Positions 26,089 to 34,552 of a stretch of DNA of 57,667 nt are shown piece after piece. The DNA is from JAWXBG01 sp044375415 (GTDB lineage: Bacteria; Bacteroidota; Bacteroidia; Flavobacteriales_D; Sanyastnellaceae), in assembly GCA_044375415.1 (NCBI GenBank), contig JBILMS010000013.1, positions 1 to 57,667 of the forward strand. Direction: 5' to 3'. The notes beneath the pieces were generated by a model. The model did not search any database, was not told where the DNA came from, and worked only from the letters and a program-made list of their open reading frames with translations. The stretch's first letter is position 1. Each line of letters begins with the position of its first letter. The translations under genes and the position numbers were made by a program.

Positions 26089-26637
26089 TCACTTGACGTA
26101 GCCGTCCAAAACTTCTTCTAACTTTTCCATTTTAGATTCGGTGTAGATACCACTCGCGGTATATACAATTTTACCTTTTTCGTCTAATAGAAAAAAATAT
26201 GGGAGCGCTTTGTCTTTCATCTCCAATGCCATTCCATATGGCTCCAAGTCCCCTTTGTAGAAAAGAATGTACGGATACAAATCTTTTCGATTGCTTTTCT
26301 TCAAGTCGTTCATGGTGCTTTCGTACGCGGCCTTTTTTAGACCGATGTACATGGGAACGAACATGAGATTTACATCATACTGTTTGTCGAACATACCGCG
26401 TTTTAAAACGAACTTATCATAAACGGGTTCATACCACGTTTTAAGTACATCTTCACTTTTAGAACTAAATGCCATCCCCACAAATGTCAACTTACCCTTG
26501 GTATCTGTTGGAATCGTTTTCGAAGTTCCATTGAGCATTTCTCCCGTTAATTCCGGAAACATTTTTCCCTCCGGTGAGTGAATGGAAAATGAAAACAACG
26601 TGGCAATTGAAAGCGCCAACAACGTGAGTTTTTTCAT
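26089..26637 (-). CDS. Exported thioredoxin-fold protein lacking the CXXC motif
   Basis: A 182-aa protein with a signal peptide (MKKLTLLALSIATLFSFSIH). The mature part has the order of a thioredoxin-like fold: LTFVGMAFSSKSEDV at the place where redoxins have WCxxC, and LPYFFLLDEKGKIVYTASG near the end, which resembles the cis-Pro and final strands. With no cysteine at the active-site position it cannot act as a thiol oxidoreductase. It is the last gene of a minus-strand run after two metallopeptidases. Confidence 0.75.
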   Translation of the reverse strand: MKKLTLLALSIATLFSFSIHSPEGKMFPELTGEMLNGTSKTIPTDTKGKLTFVGMAFSSKSEDVLKTWYEPVYDKFVLKRGMFDKQYDVNLMFVPMYIGLKKAAYESTMNDLKKSNRKDLYPYILFYKGDLEPYGMALEMKDKALPYFFLLDEKGKIVYTASGIYTESKMEKLEEVLDGYVK

Positions 26638-26641
26638 GATT

Positions 26642-27613
26642 CTAGTATTTTTTCAAAAGACTTTTATAGATTGTTTTGATCACCTCAGACATTTTTGGAA
26701 TATTTAAAGTATCCACTGTATCGCTGGAAAGATGATAATGTGCATTGCGGTAAAAGGAAGTATCTGTAATCATGACAGCACTTATACCGGCAGCCCAATA
26801 GTTGAGATGATCAGAAAAATCGATGCCTGAAACCCATGTTGGGGCTTTTACCGACTTCGCAGAAATTGAACTCTTCCTTTTAAATGTTCGCTTAAATTTT
26901 CTACCAAACGAACCATTGCCCATTTTTTGAACAACTGCTATGTAATCACCTTTTGATCCATACACCAATTTCATAATACCTACCGGATATCGTTGCGAAC
27001 CTCTCTGATCATCGAAATAACCTATCATTTCTATACATATCATTCCTAACACTGAAACATTGTTTTCCTTTAGGTATTGTACGTGTTTGAAACTTCCCAT
27101 TCCTTCTGTTCGAAAAAAGGGTGGTTCTTCTAAGGTGTAAGCTACTAAATCGATTCGATGAGGAACTTCGACGTTACTCAACATACGAGCCAATTCTAGC
27201 AGTGCAGTTGTGCCACTTGCATTATCGTCGGCACCGGGTTGATCGCCACATGCATCGTAATGTGCGCCCACAATTATTCGCTCTTTAATTTCGATTCCGA
27301 ATGAACATAGGACATTACAATAACTTCTTCCATTCACAAAAAAACGCTGATACCATACCGTATCGGCATATTGAGAGAACACCCGATAAATGTATTCCGC
27401 ACTTTCATCCAGTCGTTCGGTATTGGTGTATTCTCTGAATGAATCGGGATCTTTGGATGCCAGAAAATTTAAATGTTCGCGAATCAAAGTGGTATCGGCA
27501 CTCTGAGCAAAAGTGAAAAAACCAGGAACCAAAAGGACCAGTGTAAAGACAAACCTCGGTATGAAGAATTTTCTATAAACCAAGAACAGTAGTTCCTTGT
27601 TCGAAAACCACAT
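26642..27613 (-). CDS. M28-family zinc aminopeptidase
   Basis: A 323-aa exported peptidase of the M28 family. Ligands of the two zinc ions are visible in order: His and Asp of GAHYDACGD (about residue 116), Asp of GADDNASGTT, Glu-Glu of YTLEEPPFF, Glu or Asp of CIEMIGYFDD, and the final His of NAHYHLSSDTVD. The start is uncertain. The longest frame starts at 27646, and the ATG at 27613 still overlaps the upstream M49 gene by 41 bases and needs about 30 residues before the signal-like segment (FVFTLVLLVPGFFTFA). A rare start closer to that segment is possible. It is translationally coupled to its neighbour. Confidence 0.82.
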   Translation of the reverse strand: MWFSNKELLFLVYRKFFIPRFVFTLVLLVPGFFTFAQSADTTLIREHLNFLASKDPDSFREYTNTERLDESAEYIYRVFSQYADTVWYQRFFVNGRSYCNVLCSFGIEIKERIIVGAHYDACGDQPGADDNASGTTALLELARMLSNVEVPHRIDLVAYTLEEPPFFRTEGMGSFKHVQYLKENNVSVLGMICIEMIGYFDDQRGSQRYPVGIMKLVYGSKGDYIAVVQKMGNGSFGRKFKRTFKRKSSISAKSVKAPTWVSGIDFSDHLNYWAAGISAVMITDTSFYRNAHYHLSSDTVDTLNIPKMSEVIKTIYKSLLKKY

Positions 27614-29246
27614 CAGTTGGAATACCTGCGCTATTGAGTTTTGCAATGTCCGTTTTCAGTGCCTCACCGATAACAGCAGTCTCTGCTTGACGCGCAGCGA
27701 CGGTTTCGATAGATCCCTCTCCTTGGAGTTTCAAAATATCACCGGCGAGTAAATCAATTGCAACCTTCATTTTTTCGAGATTGATTTTGTACTTCCCTGT
27801 AGTTGCATCGCGCTCAAATGCCCCTAGTGACTGCAGAAAATTAAAGGTCATCATATTCGCTTTACCATGAGCACTTGAGACTCCAAATCTGCATGACCGG
27901 AAAATGCTGGCGAGGAAAGTTACGTAGTTGTCCATTACTTGACCTTCCTTAATCTCTCCCATTTCGAAAAGTTTTGTTACGAGCCAAAGACCGAGAACAT
28001 CTGCTTTAGCTTCTTCGAGCCAAGCATGTTGCTCACCAAGTGCCTCACTTACTTTTCGACCGCCCTTCAAGGTGTTTTTTATTCCCAAACCATGAGCAAC
28101 TTCATGGAACATAACGTTTCCAAAAAATGCTTCAAATGTGATGTTAGCGCGTTGTTCATCGGCAATCAACTCATCGGCAATGGGAACTAGAATCTTATCG
28201 TATTTGGCACGCATCGCGTTTTTTAATTGCGATCTGCGAGTTCCATGCTCTTGTTGAATGGTCTCGTCGTTAGGAAGATTTACGGCAATCGTTTTGCTAC
28301 CGGCATTGCAATCTCCTGCATAATAAACCACATCGAATGCAGCCAATTGAGATGAGCTACCCACTTTGTCCTTTTTATAAGCCGCATCAACAGGAAGTTG
28401 GGTTTGCAACTGGGGAAGGAGAGCAGCATATCGATCCAATTTTGCGCTCCACTCTTTGTCTTTTACCAATACATAACTCTCGTGTGAAGTTCGAATTCCC
28501 AAGAGCTGATCTTCGTAATTTTCGATTGGACCAATGATAATATCGAGGTGATTATTTTTCATTCCAAGCCAAGCTACATCGCTAGAATTATAGCTATCGG
28601 AAGTGAGAGCCTCTGCCCTGCTTTGTAAATAAAATTTCAATTCAGGATCGGTAGTAATCTCAGATGCGTTTGTTAAAAGTGTGGAAGCTTTTTGAATTCG
28701 ATCGGCAAAGACATCGTGGTACCAAACTGCATCGAGCTGACCATCGGATTTGCGAACCACCATCGTATATGGATTGGTTTTTAAAGGATGTGTCCACGCT
28801 TCAAATTCTTCTTTTGTAATGTCTGCAGGATAAAATCCCGCTCCTGCAGGCTTGGGTTCTGCTCCTTTTAAAAAGGGAGTATTACCATTCAATCGATCCC
28901 AAGGTCCGTAATTGATAAGTGCAAACTGTCTTGCAATTGTATCCTTTATACCGGATAAAAAAGTTTCTTTCCGGCCTTTACCTATAGCTTCATCCCAAAA
29001 AATAACATCCATGATAGAAGCCGCCTCGATCATAAGTTTAAGTACTTGTTTCTCTTCGTCATTTAAAAGCGAAACGTCGGTAGTCAATCTAACTTTGGTA
29101 TACACCGTGAGACTATCCGGTTGGATGAGTTGAGATGCAATTGTGTCTTGTGCGCTTGCAGTCGGTTTTACTTCTGCAGATTTATTCTCACATGAGGCCA
29201 TCCAGAGCGAACAGCCAATTAAAATTCCGATAGTGCTCTTCATCAT
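27573..29246 (-). CDS. M49-type (dipeptidyl-peptidase III-like) metallopeptidase lipoprotein
   Basis: A 557-aa protein with a lipoprotein signal (GCSLWMASC; Cys19 is the likely lipid site), so it is probably anchored in the outer membrane. The zinc site reads HEVAHG near residue 380 and EEAKAD near residue 410. Classical DPP III has HExxxH; here the first motif has the shorter HExxH spacing, as in the peptidase half of plant Nudix-M49 fusions, and no Nudix part is present. It likely removes dipeptides from short peptides. First large gene of the operon after the small 29243 gene. Confidence 0.82.
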   Translation of the reverse strand: MMKSTIGILIGCSLWMASCENKSAEVKPTASAQDTIASQLIQPDSLTVYTKVRLTTDVSLLNDEEKQVLKLMIEAASIMDVIFWDEAIGKGRKETFLSGIKDTIARQFALINYGPWDRLNGNTPFLKGAEPKPAGAGFYPADITKEEFEAWTHPLKTNPYTMVVRKSDGQLDAVWYHDVFADRIQKASTLLTNASEITTDPELKFYLQSRAEALTSDSYNSSDVAWLGMKNNHLDIIIGPIENYEDQLLGIRTSHESYVLVKDKEWSAKLDRYAALLPQLQTQLPVDAAYKKDKVGSSSQLAAFDVVYYAGDCNAGSKTIAVNLPNDETIQQEHGTRRSQLKNAMRAKYDKILVPIADELIADEQRANITFEAFFGNVMFHEVAHGLGIKNTLKGGRKVSEALGEQHAWLEEAKADVLGLWLVTKLFEMGEIKEGQVMDNYVTFLASIFRSCRFGVSSAHGKANMMTFNFLQSLGAFERDATTGKYKINLEKMKVAIDLLAGDILKLQGEGSIETVAARQAETAVIGEALKTDIAKLNSAGIPTDVVFEQGTTVLGL

Positions 29247-29521
29247 TGACTGATAGAAATTAATTCCTTCTGTGTATTCAATTCATCTTTTCCCTTTCGC
29301 GTTAGGGCATATCCACTTTTAAAAACAATAAATCCGTTGAGATACAAATTGGTGATTCTCTCTCCGATATGCAGTCCCGCTTCATGATTTGTAATATCAT
29401 ATTGAATGCGTGTCCAAAAGGACGACTCCAAATCTGACAGGTTAATGTTACTTCCCTTGGCGGATTTTTTGTAAAGTTGAATGATGTCCAAAAGCACAAA
29501 ATCAAACTTATCGAGTTTCAT
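29243..29521 (-). CDS. Small uncharacterised, possibly winged-helix protein
   Basis: A 92-aa soluble protein. The first half is helical (DFVLLDIIQLYKKS), the middle is a small two-helix unit, and the end has a strand pair (GFIVFKSGYALTRKGKDEL) of the type seen in winged-helix DNA-binding domains. This is only a shape-level reading. It overlaps the M49 gene by four bases (ATGA at 29243-29246) and starts next to the SRP RNA hairpin. Function unknown. Confidence 0.65.
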   Translation of the reverse strand: MKLDKFDFVLLDIIQLYKKSAKGSNINLSDLESSFWTRIQYDITNHEAGLHIGERITNLYLNGFIVFKSGYALTRKGKDELNTQKELISISQ

Positions 29522-29529
29522 ACAGTGAT

Positions 29530-29600
29530 TAAATTAAGTGGGGCAGTATGCTGCATTAAGGTCCGGCAAGGTAGCAATGGAGCGCCCCACTAGGGCTTGA
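29530..29600 (+). ncRNA. ffs: Signal recognition particle RNA, small bacterial type
   Basis: The core AGGTCCGGCAAGGTAGCAAT (29559-29578) matches the universal SRP RNA domain IV signature (E. coli AGGTCCGG-AAGGAAGCAG), with AGG opposite AGCA around the symmetric loop that binds Ffh. It lies in a hairpin: AGTGGGGC (29537-29544) pairs perfectly with GCCCCACT (29584-29591), and GCTGCATT pairs with AATGGAGC inside with one mismatch. Ends are approximate. A plus-strand promoter is not obvious and would have to lie inside the start of the divergent gene. Confidence 0.82.
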
Positions 29601-29642
29601 GAGGTCTTTTCAAATTGCTCACAAATTATCAACCTGCCTTTT

Positions 29643-29658
29643 TCTAGGTAAACCTAGA
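29643..29658. promoter_or_regulatory. Palindrome TCTAGGT-AA-ACCTAGA upstream of the MopE-motif gene
   Basis: Two perfect 7-bp arms separated by AA, 54 bp before the ATG at 29713 and close to where its promoter should be. It may be an operator for a dimeric regulator. No regulator gene is adjacent. Confidence 0.5.
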
Positions 29659-29712
29659 CTTGAAAGCACTTTTTGCTGCGTTTTACCTATCTTCACACTC
29701 AAATTCTTAATC

Positions 29713-30897
29713 ATGCGTATTTCGTTCGGACTTCTTGTTTCTGCTGTAAGTATTAGTTTATCAGCCAATTCTCAGATAACCATTCAAAGTAATCACCTAC
29801 CGGATGCAGGTGACGTATTGCTTCAGGTCCCGCATACCCTCTTAGGAAATTTTGATCCGGAAGATGTGGGTGCAGACTACACTTGGACCTTAACCGAAGA
29901 AGATCTTATGAATCTCGGCGGGGGTACTCCACTCAATTGCATTGACGTGGCATCAACACCCTTTACGTACCAATTTCTCTTCAACAACCCTTTTGACCCT
30001 GAGCATAACGCCGATTTCGCCTTTGGCGTAGACGCTTTTGATGTTGTGGGTATTACGTTCGAAGATGCTTATTACTACATGCAAAACAACGATCAACGTT
30101 ATGCGAATGTCGGACTTGGAGCTACTATCAATAGTATTCCGCTTCCCGCTCAATCAGATCCGGTTGATATTATTTATGAATTACCTCTCGAATTTGGCGA
30201 TGGCAATACCAGCGACAGCGAGCTCTACATCGAAATACCCACTCTTGCCACGTACAGGCTTACTCAAAATCGCGTGAATACAGTGGACGGTTGGGGTACC
30301 CTTACTCTACTCGGAGAAACCTTCGAAGTGCTTAGGGTGAAATCCGTGATTAATGCTTCAGATAGCATATATATCGATGCATTTGGATTTGGTCAAACAA
30401 TAGATCGTCCGGAGGCAATTGAATACAAATGGCTTTGCCACGATTTTAAAGTGCCTGTTTTACAAATCAATTCAAACGGGGGGATTGTTACTACTGTTTT
30501 ACTCGCCCCATTGTTATTTGATGAGGATGGCGACGGTTATCTGTCGGATGTAGATTGCGACGATAACGACGAAACTATTTATCCCGGTAGTACTGAGATT
30601 GCAGATGATGGCATAGACCAAGACTGTGATGGCGAAGATCTCGTTGGCATTGAAGAATACTCGGCGGAAAATTTCTCTTTTACTAGTCTAACTGCCCAGG
30701 ATTTTATTCTGATATCTGCTCAAAATACAGGTGTCTTAAACGTAGAGATTTATGATTTAAAAGGATCTCTAGTCGTAAAAACAAACGTTGTGGGCAATGA
30801 ATCTAGGGTAAACATTTCGCAATTAACTGCAGGCCATTATCTATGCCGACTAACGTCTACATCAGGAAAAACCATGAGCGGAAAATTCGTGAGATAG
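29713..30897 (+). CDS. T9SS-exported protein with MopE-type metal-binding motif
   Basis: A 394-aa secreted protein. Residues 1-20 are a signal peptide (MRISFGLLVSAVSISLSANS). The large N-terminal part (about residues 20-265) is beta-rich and unrecognised. Near residues 275-310 an Asp-rich stretch with DEDGDGYLSDVDCDDNDE and DDGIDQDCDGEDL forms the putative metal-binding repeat of the MopE family, likely Ca2+ loops. The C-terminal ~75 residues are a type A T9SS tail (YDLKGSLVVKT, LTAGHYLCRLT, ending GKFVR). A perfect palindrome lies upstream. Confidence 0.85.
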   Translation: MRISFGLLVSAVSISLSANSQITIQSNHLPDAGDVLLQVPHTLLGNFDPEDVGADYTWTLTEEDLMNLGGGTPLNCIDVASTPFTYQFLFNNPFDPEHNADFAFGVDAFDVVGITFEDAYYYMQNNDQRYANVGLGATINSIPLPAQSDPVDIIYELPLEFGDGNTSDSELYIEIPTLATYRLTQNRVNTVDGWGTLTLLGETFEVLRVKSVINASDSIYIDAFGFGQTIDRPEAIEYKWLCHDFKVPVLQINSNGGIVTTVLLAPLLFDEDGDGYLSDVDCDDNDETIYPGSTEIADDGIDQDCDGEDLVGIEEYSAENFSFTSLTAQDFILISAQNTGVLNVEIYDLKGSLVVKTNVVGNESRVNISQLTAGHYLCRLTSTSGKTMSGKFVR

Positions 30898-30914
30898 TAA
30901 AATCCAAGAACTGT

Positions 30915-32042
30915 TTAGTCGCAGGAGTATTCCGAATTATTTGGATTCGGATCACAGAAATTTAATAATTGAGTGTAAGTTCCGTACTTCAGTGCTTTCA
31001 AATTGGCATTCTGATTTTGTGTGCCAGCAGATCGAAAAGGAATGTTCACGACTGCTTTAGATGAACGCGAAGCAAACAAACCAATTCCATTTGCGATGTT
31101 CGAATAAGAAGGTCGCTCCTGAACGATTCCGGTTACCGGCTGACTAACATCCATGAAGGTATTGAGTTCGTCATTTGCCATGGAAATGGTAACGTCTAAA
31201 GCTCTCGTAGTAGTGCCATCGTAGAAACCAACTTCCCTCGACATTAATACGTTTACAGGAACCTTATTGCCGATGTTGGCATAAAATGCTTCGCCATTGA
31301 ACTCAAGTTCCAATTGAGATCCAACCAAAACATCGTTATCTACTTCAAGCTCTCCAACATTAAAATCGATAAATTTCGAAACAGGCTCACCCACCGGTGT
31401 GATGTGTTCTGCTTCAGCCCACAATTGCTCGGTATAATGAAAACGGATGCTTACGTTATATCGAACCACGTTTGCCGCCGCCAACCATCTGATCTTTACA
31501 CCATCCTTGTAAGTGAAGTTCAATCCAAAACCTTCTTGAGCCAATAAGATCGTATTGTCCTGCTGTGGCTGCACTATAATCAAGTCGTCTGTTTTAACCA
31601 AATTAGTGACGCCATAAACGTCGGACTTATCAACGAAATCTATATTCAAACGATACGAATCATTTTCATTCAAACCGGAAGGAGTAGCTACAAAATAGGC
31701 CGTGTGCTCAGGACCGTAAAAAATTCCATTGAGCTCTTTGTTCGACAATTCTATTGATTCCAAGGTGTATGTATTCACTACATCACCATCATTGATTTGC
31801 TGAATGGTAGCTACAAACGAACCCTCCGGATACTCAGAGCTATCTCGGATCGTCGTGTAATTCATGTTATTACCGTCACCCAAAAAAGTTTTATTGATCT
31901 TCACCCACTGCGTGTCGGCCACCGGATCAATTAAACCCATAACTACCGTCGTCTTGAGGTATGGGGCATTCAGTTCAACCTCAGTCGAACAACCGGCGAG
32001 AATTAAAATAACTAGAATAAAAAGTGCTCCGAGTGATTTCAT
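30915..32042 (-). CDS. DUF4249-like lipoprotein
   Basis: A 375-aa protein with a lipoprotein signal (LFILVILILAGCSTEVEL; Cys18). The pattern that follows, a short acidic linker, then TTVVMGLIDPVADTQWVKINK, resembles the DUF4249 family of Bacteroidota outer-membrane-associated lipoproteins, which usually sit next to TonB-dependent receptors. No receptor is adjacent here. Beta-rich throughout, ending near a Cys pair (NFCDPNPNNSEYSCD). Convergent with the MopE-motif gene. Confidence in the family is moderate. Confidence 0.65.
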   Translation of the reverse strand: MKSLGALFILVILILAGCSTEVELNAPYLKTTVVMGLIDPVADTQWVKINKTFLGDGNNMNYTTIRDSSEYPEGSFVATIQQINDGDVVNTYTLESIELSNKELNGIFYGPEHTAYFVATPSGLNENDSYRLNIDFVDKSDVYGVTNLVKTDDLIIVQPQQDNTILLAQEGFGLNFTYKDGVKIRWLAAANVVRYNVSIRFHYTEQLWAEAEHITPVGEPVSKFIDFNVGELEVDNDVLVGSQLELEFNGEAFYANIGNKVPVNVLMSREVGFYDGTTTRALDVTISMANDELNTFMDVSQPVTGIVQERPSYSNIANGIGLFASRSSKAVVNIPFRSAGTQNQNANLKALKYGTYTQLLNFCDPNPNNSEYSCD

Positions 32043-32161
32043 ATAAAATTTACTTCAAAATACATACTAAAAGGAAAGCCAAAAATAAGAGTTTAGAGAC
32101 TATAGCAGAGACAATTCTATCCCAATAGTTGCAATTCCAAGATAAGGATGTATTGTTAAAC

Positions 32162-33211
32162 CTATAAAGAAACCAGGAATTCCATCGTATCCACTCCATC
32201 CGCGTAGTCTGTTAAACTTGGACATTGAGCCTGACCAAAAGGAATATAGCCCCGACCGACAATACATTGAATTTTCTCCCTATTGCTTCTTACAATTTCT
32301 TCCATCTGATTAGGATTGGCGTAATAGCTATAGTACAAACTGCCTGTCGGAGAAGGAATTCCATCATCCTGTTTCAAAAGGATAAATCCATTGTCGAGTA
32401 GATTCTCTTGATTTAACAACCAGACGGCTTTGTTATAGTCGTAATTATTTGCGTATTTGTTGTGATTTACAACTTCGCTAAAACCAAAAATCCCCTGAAA
32501 AAACAGGTTGATATCGTATGCCTCCGGCAAATAGATATGGGTTACATTTCTACAACCTAGACCGTAATAATCAAATATATCGTGTCCCAAAGCATTCAAT
32601 TCTTCCGGACTTTCCGTTCCGTCCAACACAGCCACACTGTTTCTGTTTTTCCGGATAATATGAGGGACGGATTTGAAATAATACTCGAAGTACCGTGAAG
32701 TATTGTCCGAACCCGTAGCTATCACCGCATCAAATCCCTCCAATTTCCCTTGCACAAACTCAATGCGATTTGCCCATGTCTGATCCCAGCCGGAAAGCAT
32801 AGAAAACAGAGCAGGGATAAGGACTTCATCGTCGGACGATAGCTTCACTAAGGCTTTATGACCGGCAAGTAGAGTACTCAAAATGTCGTGAAAAACTACC
32901 AATGGAATATTGCCTGCACCAATGATGGCTACTTTTTTTTCGGTAAAAAATGGTGAGATCTCATAGGTTTTTATCCATTCGACCAAGCCTTCTTCATTGA
33001 GCAGGTCAGACCACGCTTTCATCGATTGGCCAATGGTTTCAGTGGTAAACCAACCGTTTTTTTGCGTAGAATAAATGATGGTTTCCGACCATGCGTCGAA
33101 CTCCTTTTGGGTCATGCCGGATGAGAATCCCGACCATTCCCCACCTGAGGAGAGGTCTCGAAGGGCTTTCCCTAATTGAACAAAAGCTGAAATCCGTTGT
33201 TCTGGTGTCAT
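32162..33211 (-). CDS. LuxC-like acyl-CoA reductase
   Basis: A 349-aa NAD(P)-dependent reductase related to LuxC, which reduces acyl-CoA or acyl-enzyme to an aldehyde. The cofactor site is IIGAGNIPLVVFHD and the acyl-accepting Cys is in YYGLGCRNVTHIYLPE, near residue 220. No other lux genes are nearby. It is transcribed divergently from a dicluster ferredoxin, an arrangement recurrent in Bacteroidota. Function in these organisms is not settled; fatty aldehyde or cofactor-like metabolism are possibilities. Confidence 0.88.
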   Translation of the reverse strand: MTPEQRISAFVQLGKALRDLSSGGEWSGFSSGMTQKEFDAWSETIIYSTQKNGWFTTETIGQSMKAWSDLLNEEGLVEWIKTYEISPFFTEKKVAIIGAGNIPLVVFHDILSTLLAGHKALVKLSSDDEVLIPALFSMLSGWDQTWANRIEFVQGKLEGFDAVIATGSDNTSRYFEYYFKSVPHIIRKNRNSVAVLDGTESPEELNALGHDIFDYYGLGCRNVTHIYLPEAYDINLFFQGIFGFSEVVNHNKYANNYDYNKAVWLLNQENLLDNGFILLKQDDGIPSPTGSLYYSYYANPNQMEEIVRSNREKIQCIVGRGYIPFGQAQCPSLTDYADGVDTMEFLVSL

Positions 33212-33231
33212 GTCTGATCGATCGTAATGGG

Positions 33232-33252
33232 TATTTTTGCGCCGCGAAAATA
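33232..33252. promoter_or_regulatory. Overlapping face-to-face promoters of the acyl-CoA reductase and ferredoxin genes
   Basis: On the plus strand TATTTTTG (33232-33239) is an exact -7 box for the ferredoxin. On the minus strand TATTTTCG (33252-33245) is a one-mismatch -7 box for the reductase. They face each other only five bases apart. The whole forms an imperfect palindrome, GGGTATTTTTGCG and CGCGAAAATATACCC, between 33230 and 33256. Confidence 0.6.
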
Positions 33253-33293
33253 TACCCGCTTTTGTCGGATTGATTTAGAAAAAGGAAAGTACG

Positions 33294-33638
33294 ATGGCTA
33301 TCATAATTACAGATGAGTGTATTAATTGCGGTGCATGTGAACCGGAATGCCCAAACCACGCTATTTACGAAGGTGGTGCTGAGTGGAAATATTCTGACGG
33401 AACAGGGTTGAAAGGCATCTTCGGTATTCATGGTCAGGAACAAGATGCCGATAGTTTGAAGGAACCAGTGAGTATGGATGTGTACTACATTGTTTCGGAC
33501 AAATGCACCGAATGTGTTGGTTTTCACGACGAACCGCAATGCGCTGCCGTTTGTCCGGTCGATTGTTGTGTCGATGATCCGGATCACCGCGAATCAAAAG
33601 AACAACTCTTGGCAAAAAAAGAGTTCATGCACCTTTAA
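33294..33638 (+). CDS. 4Fe-4S dicluster ferredoxin
   Basis: A 114-aa ferredoxin. The first cluster motif is CINCGACEPECP (residues 9-20) and the second is CTECVGFHDEPQCAAVCP with the extended spacing common in Bacteroidota dicluster proteins. A C-terminal helix follows (EQLLAKKEFMHL). It carries electrons in the cytoplasm. Divergent from the acyl-CoA reductase, suggesting a functional or regulatory link. Confidence 0.92.
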   Translation: MAIIITDECINCGACEPECPNHAIYEGGAEWKYSDGTGLKGIFGIHGQEQDADSLKEPVSMDVYYIVSDKCTECVGFHDEPQCAAVCPVDCCVDDPDHRESKEQLLAKKEFMHL

Positions 33639-33688
33639 GGTCTGAATACTTTGTGGCCTGATTTTTCGTTCTCCCCTGAAACCTGCTT

Positions 33689-34546
33689 ATGAGAGTACTC
33701 CTTTCTGTCTTTCTGGCCTTCGCGTCAATGGTTTCTGTTGTCGGACAGAACCTGCCGGCTATTGAAGATTCTATAGCCTTTTATCACAACATCGTAAGAA
33801 ACACTTCCAACGACGAAATTCGCGTTCAAGCCTCCGAAAAAATGAAGGGATTTTTTATGGATGCTTTTACTCTTCAGGAAACGTTTGAGTATTCTTTTGA
33901 AAAACTAAACTTCTGCAAAATCACGAGTTCCGACGGACGTGTGCGTTTGATTAACTGGAACGTTTCTCTTCTCGATGGCACTCATTATTACGCCTGTTAT
34001 GTACTCTTGTTTGATGCCAAAACAAAGACTTTCAGTTGGACTGAACTGAACGATACTTCACGTCAAACTGAAAAAGTGGAAACCAAATTTCTCACTGCCG
34101 ACAAGTGGTACGGAACGCTTTACTATGAAATAATTCCACTTGGAAAAAAGAAGAAAAAGATTGATAGTTATACGTTGCTTGGTTGGGATGGCAACGATAA
34201 ACTCACTACCCGCAAGGTTATTGATGTGCTTAAAATCAACAATGGAAAATTAAAATTCGGAGAAGAGATTTTTAAAAGCGATCGAAAACACGCGAAAAGA
34301 ATTATCTATGAATACAGCGATGAAGTAAGTGCTTCGGTGAAATTTTATCCTCGTAAAAATCACATTGTCCTAGATCATCTTGCACCTCGAAATCCCATAA
34401 TGCAAGGCGTTTTTGCAGACTATGGCCCCGATGGGACTTACGATCGATGGGTTTTTGTGGAAGGTAAGTGGATCTTTGAAGATAACATCGATGTAACCAT
34501 TTATACCGAAGAAGACAAACGTCCTTTCAACCTTCCCAAAGACTAG
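33689..34546 (+). CDS. Conserved exported protein of unknown function
   Basis: A 285-aa protein with a clear signal peptide (MRVLLSVFLAFASMVSVVG, cut near GQ). The mature part alternates strands and short helices, with the Lys-rich block GKKKKKIDSYTLLGWDGNDK around residue 152 and a tail ending in the charged FNLPKD. I recognise no known domain, although similar proteins appear to be conserved in Bacteroidota. It follows the ferredoxin by 50 nt and may share its transcript. Confidence 0.72.
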   Translation: MRVLLSVFLAFASMVSVVGQNLPAIEDSIAFYHNIVRNTSNDEIRVQASEKMKGFFMDAFTLQETFEYSFEKLNFCKITSSDGRVRLINWNVSLLDGTHYYACYVLLFDAKTKTFSWTELNDTSRQTEKVETKFLTADKWYGTLYYEIIPLGKKKKKIDSYTLLGWDGNDKLTTRKVIDVLKINNGKLKFGEEIFKSDRKHAKRIIYEYSDEVSASVKFYPRKNHIVLDHLAPRNPIMQGVFADYGPDGTYDRWVFVEGKWIFEDNIDVTIYTEEDKRPFNLPKD

Positions 34547-34552
34547 GAATAC

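Noticed and set aside
29530..29600. The hairpin read as a 5' leader attenuator of the minus-strand peptidase operon
   Set aside because: Only the plus strand carries the SRP RNA core (AGGTCCGG...AGCA) in the right order and with the right pairing. The minus reading gives no such match.
32162..33638. A bioluminescence (lux) operon
   Set aside because: Only a LuxC-like reductase is present. LuxA, LuxB, LuxD and LuxE are absent, and the reductase-ferredoxin pair is widespread in non-luminous Bacteroidota.
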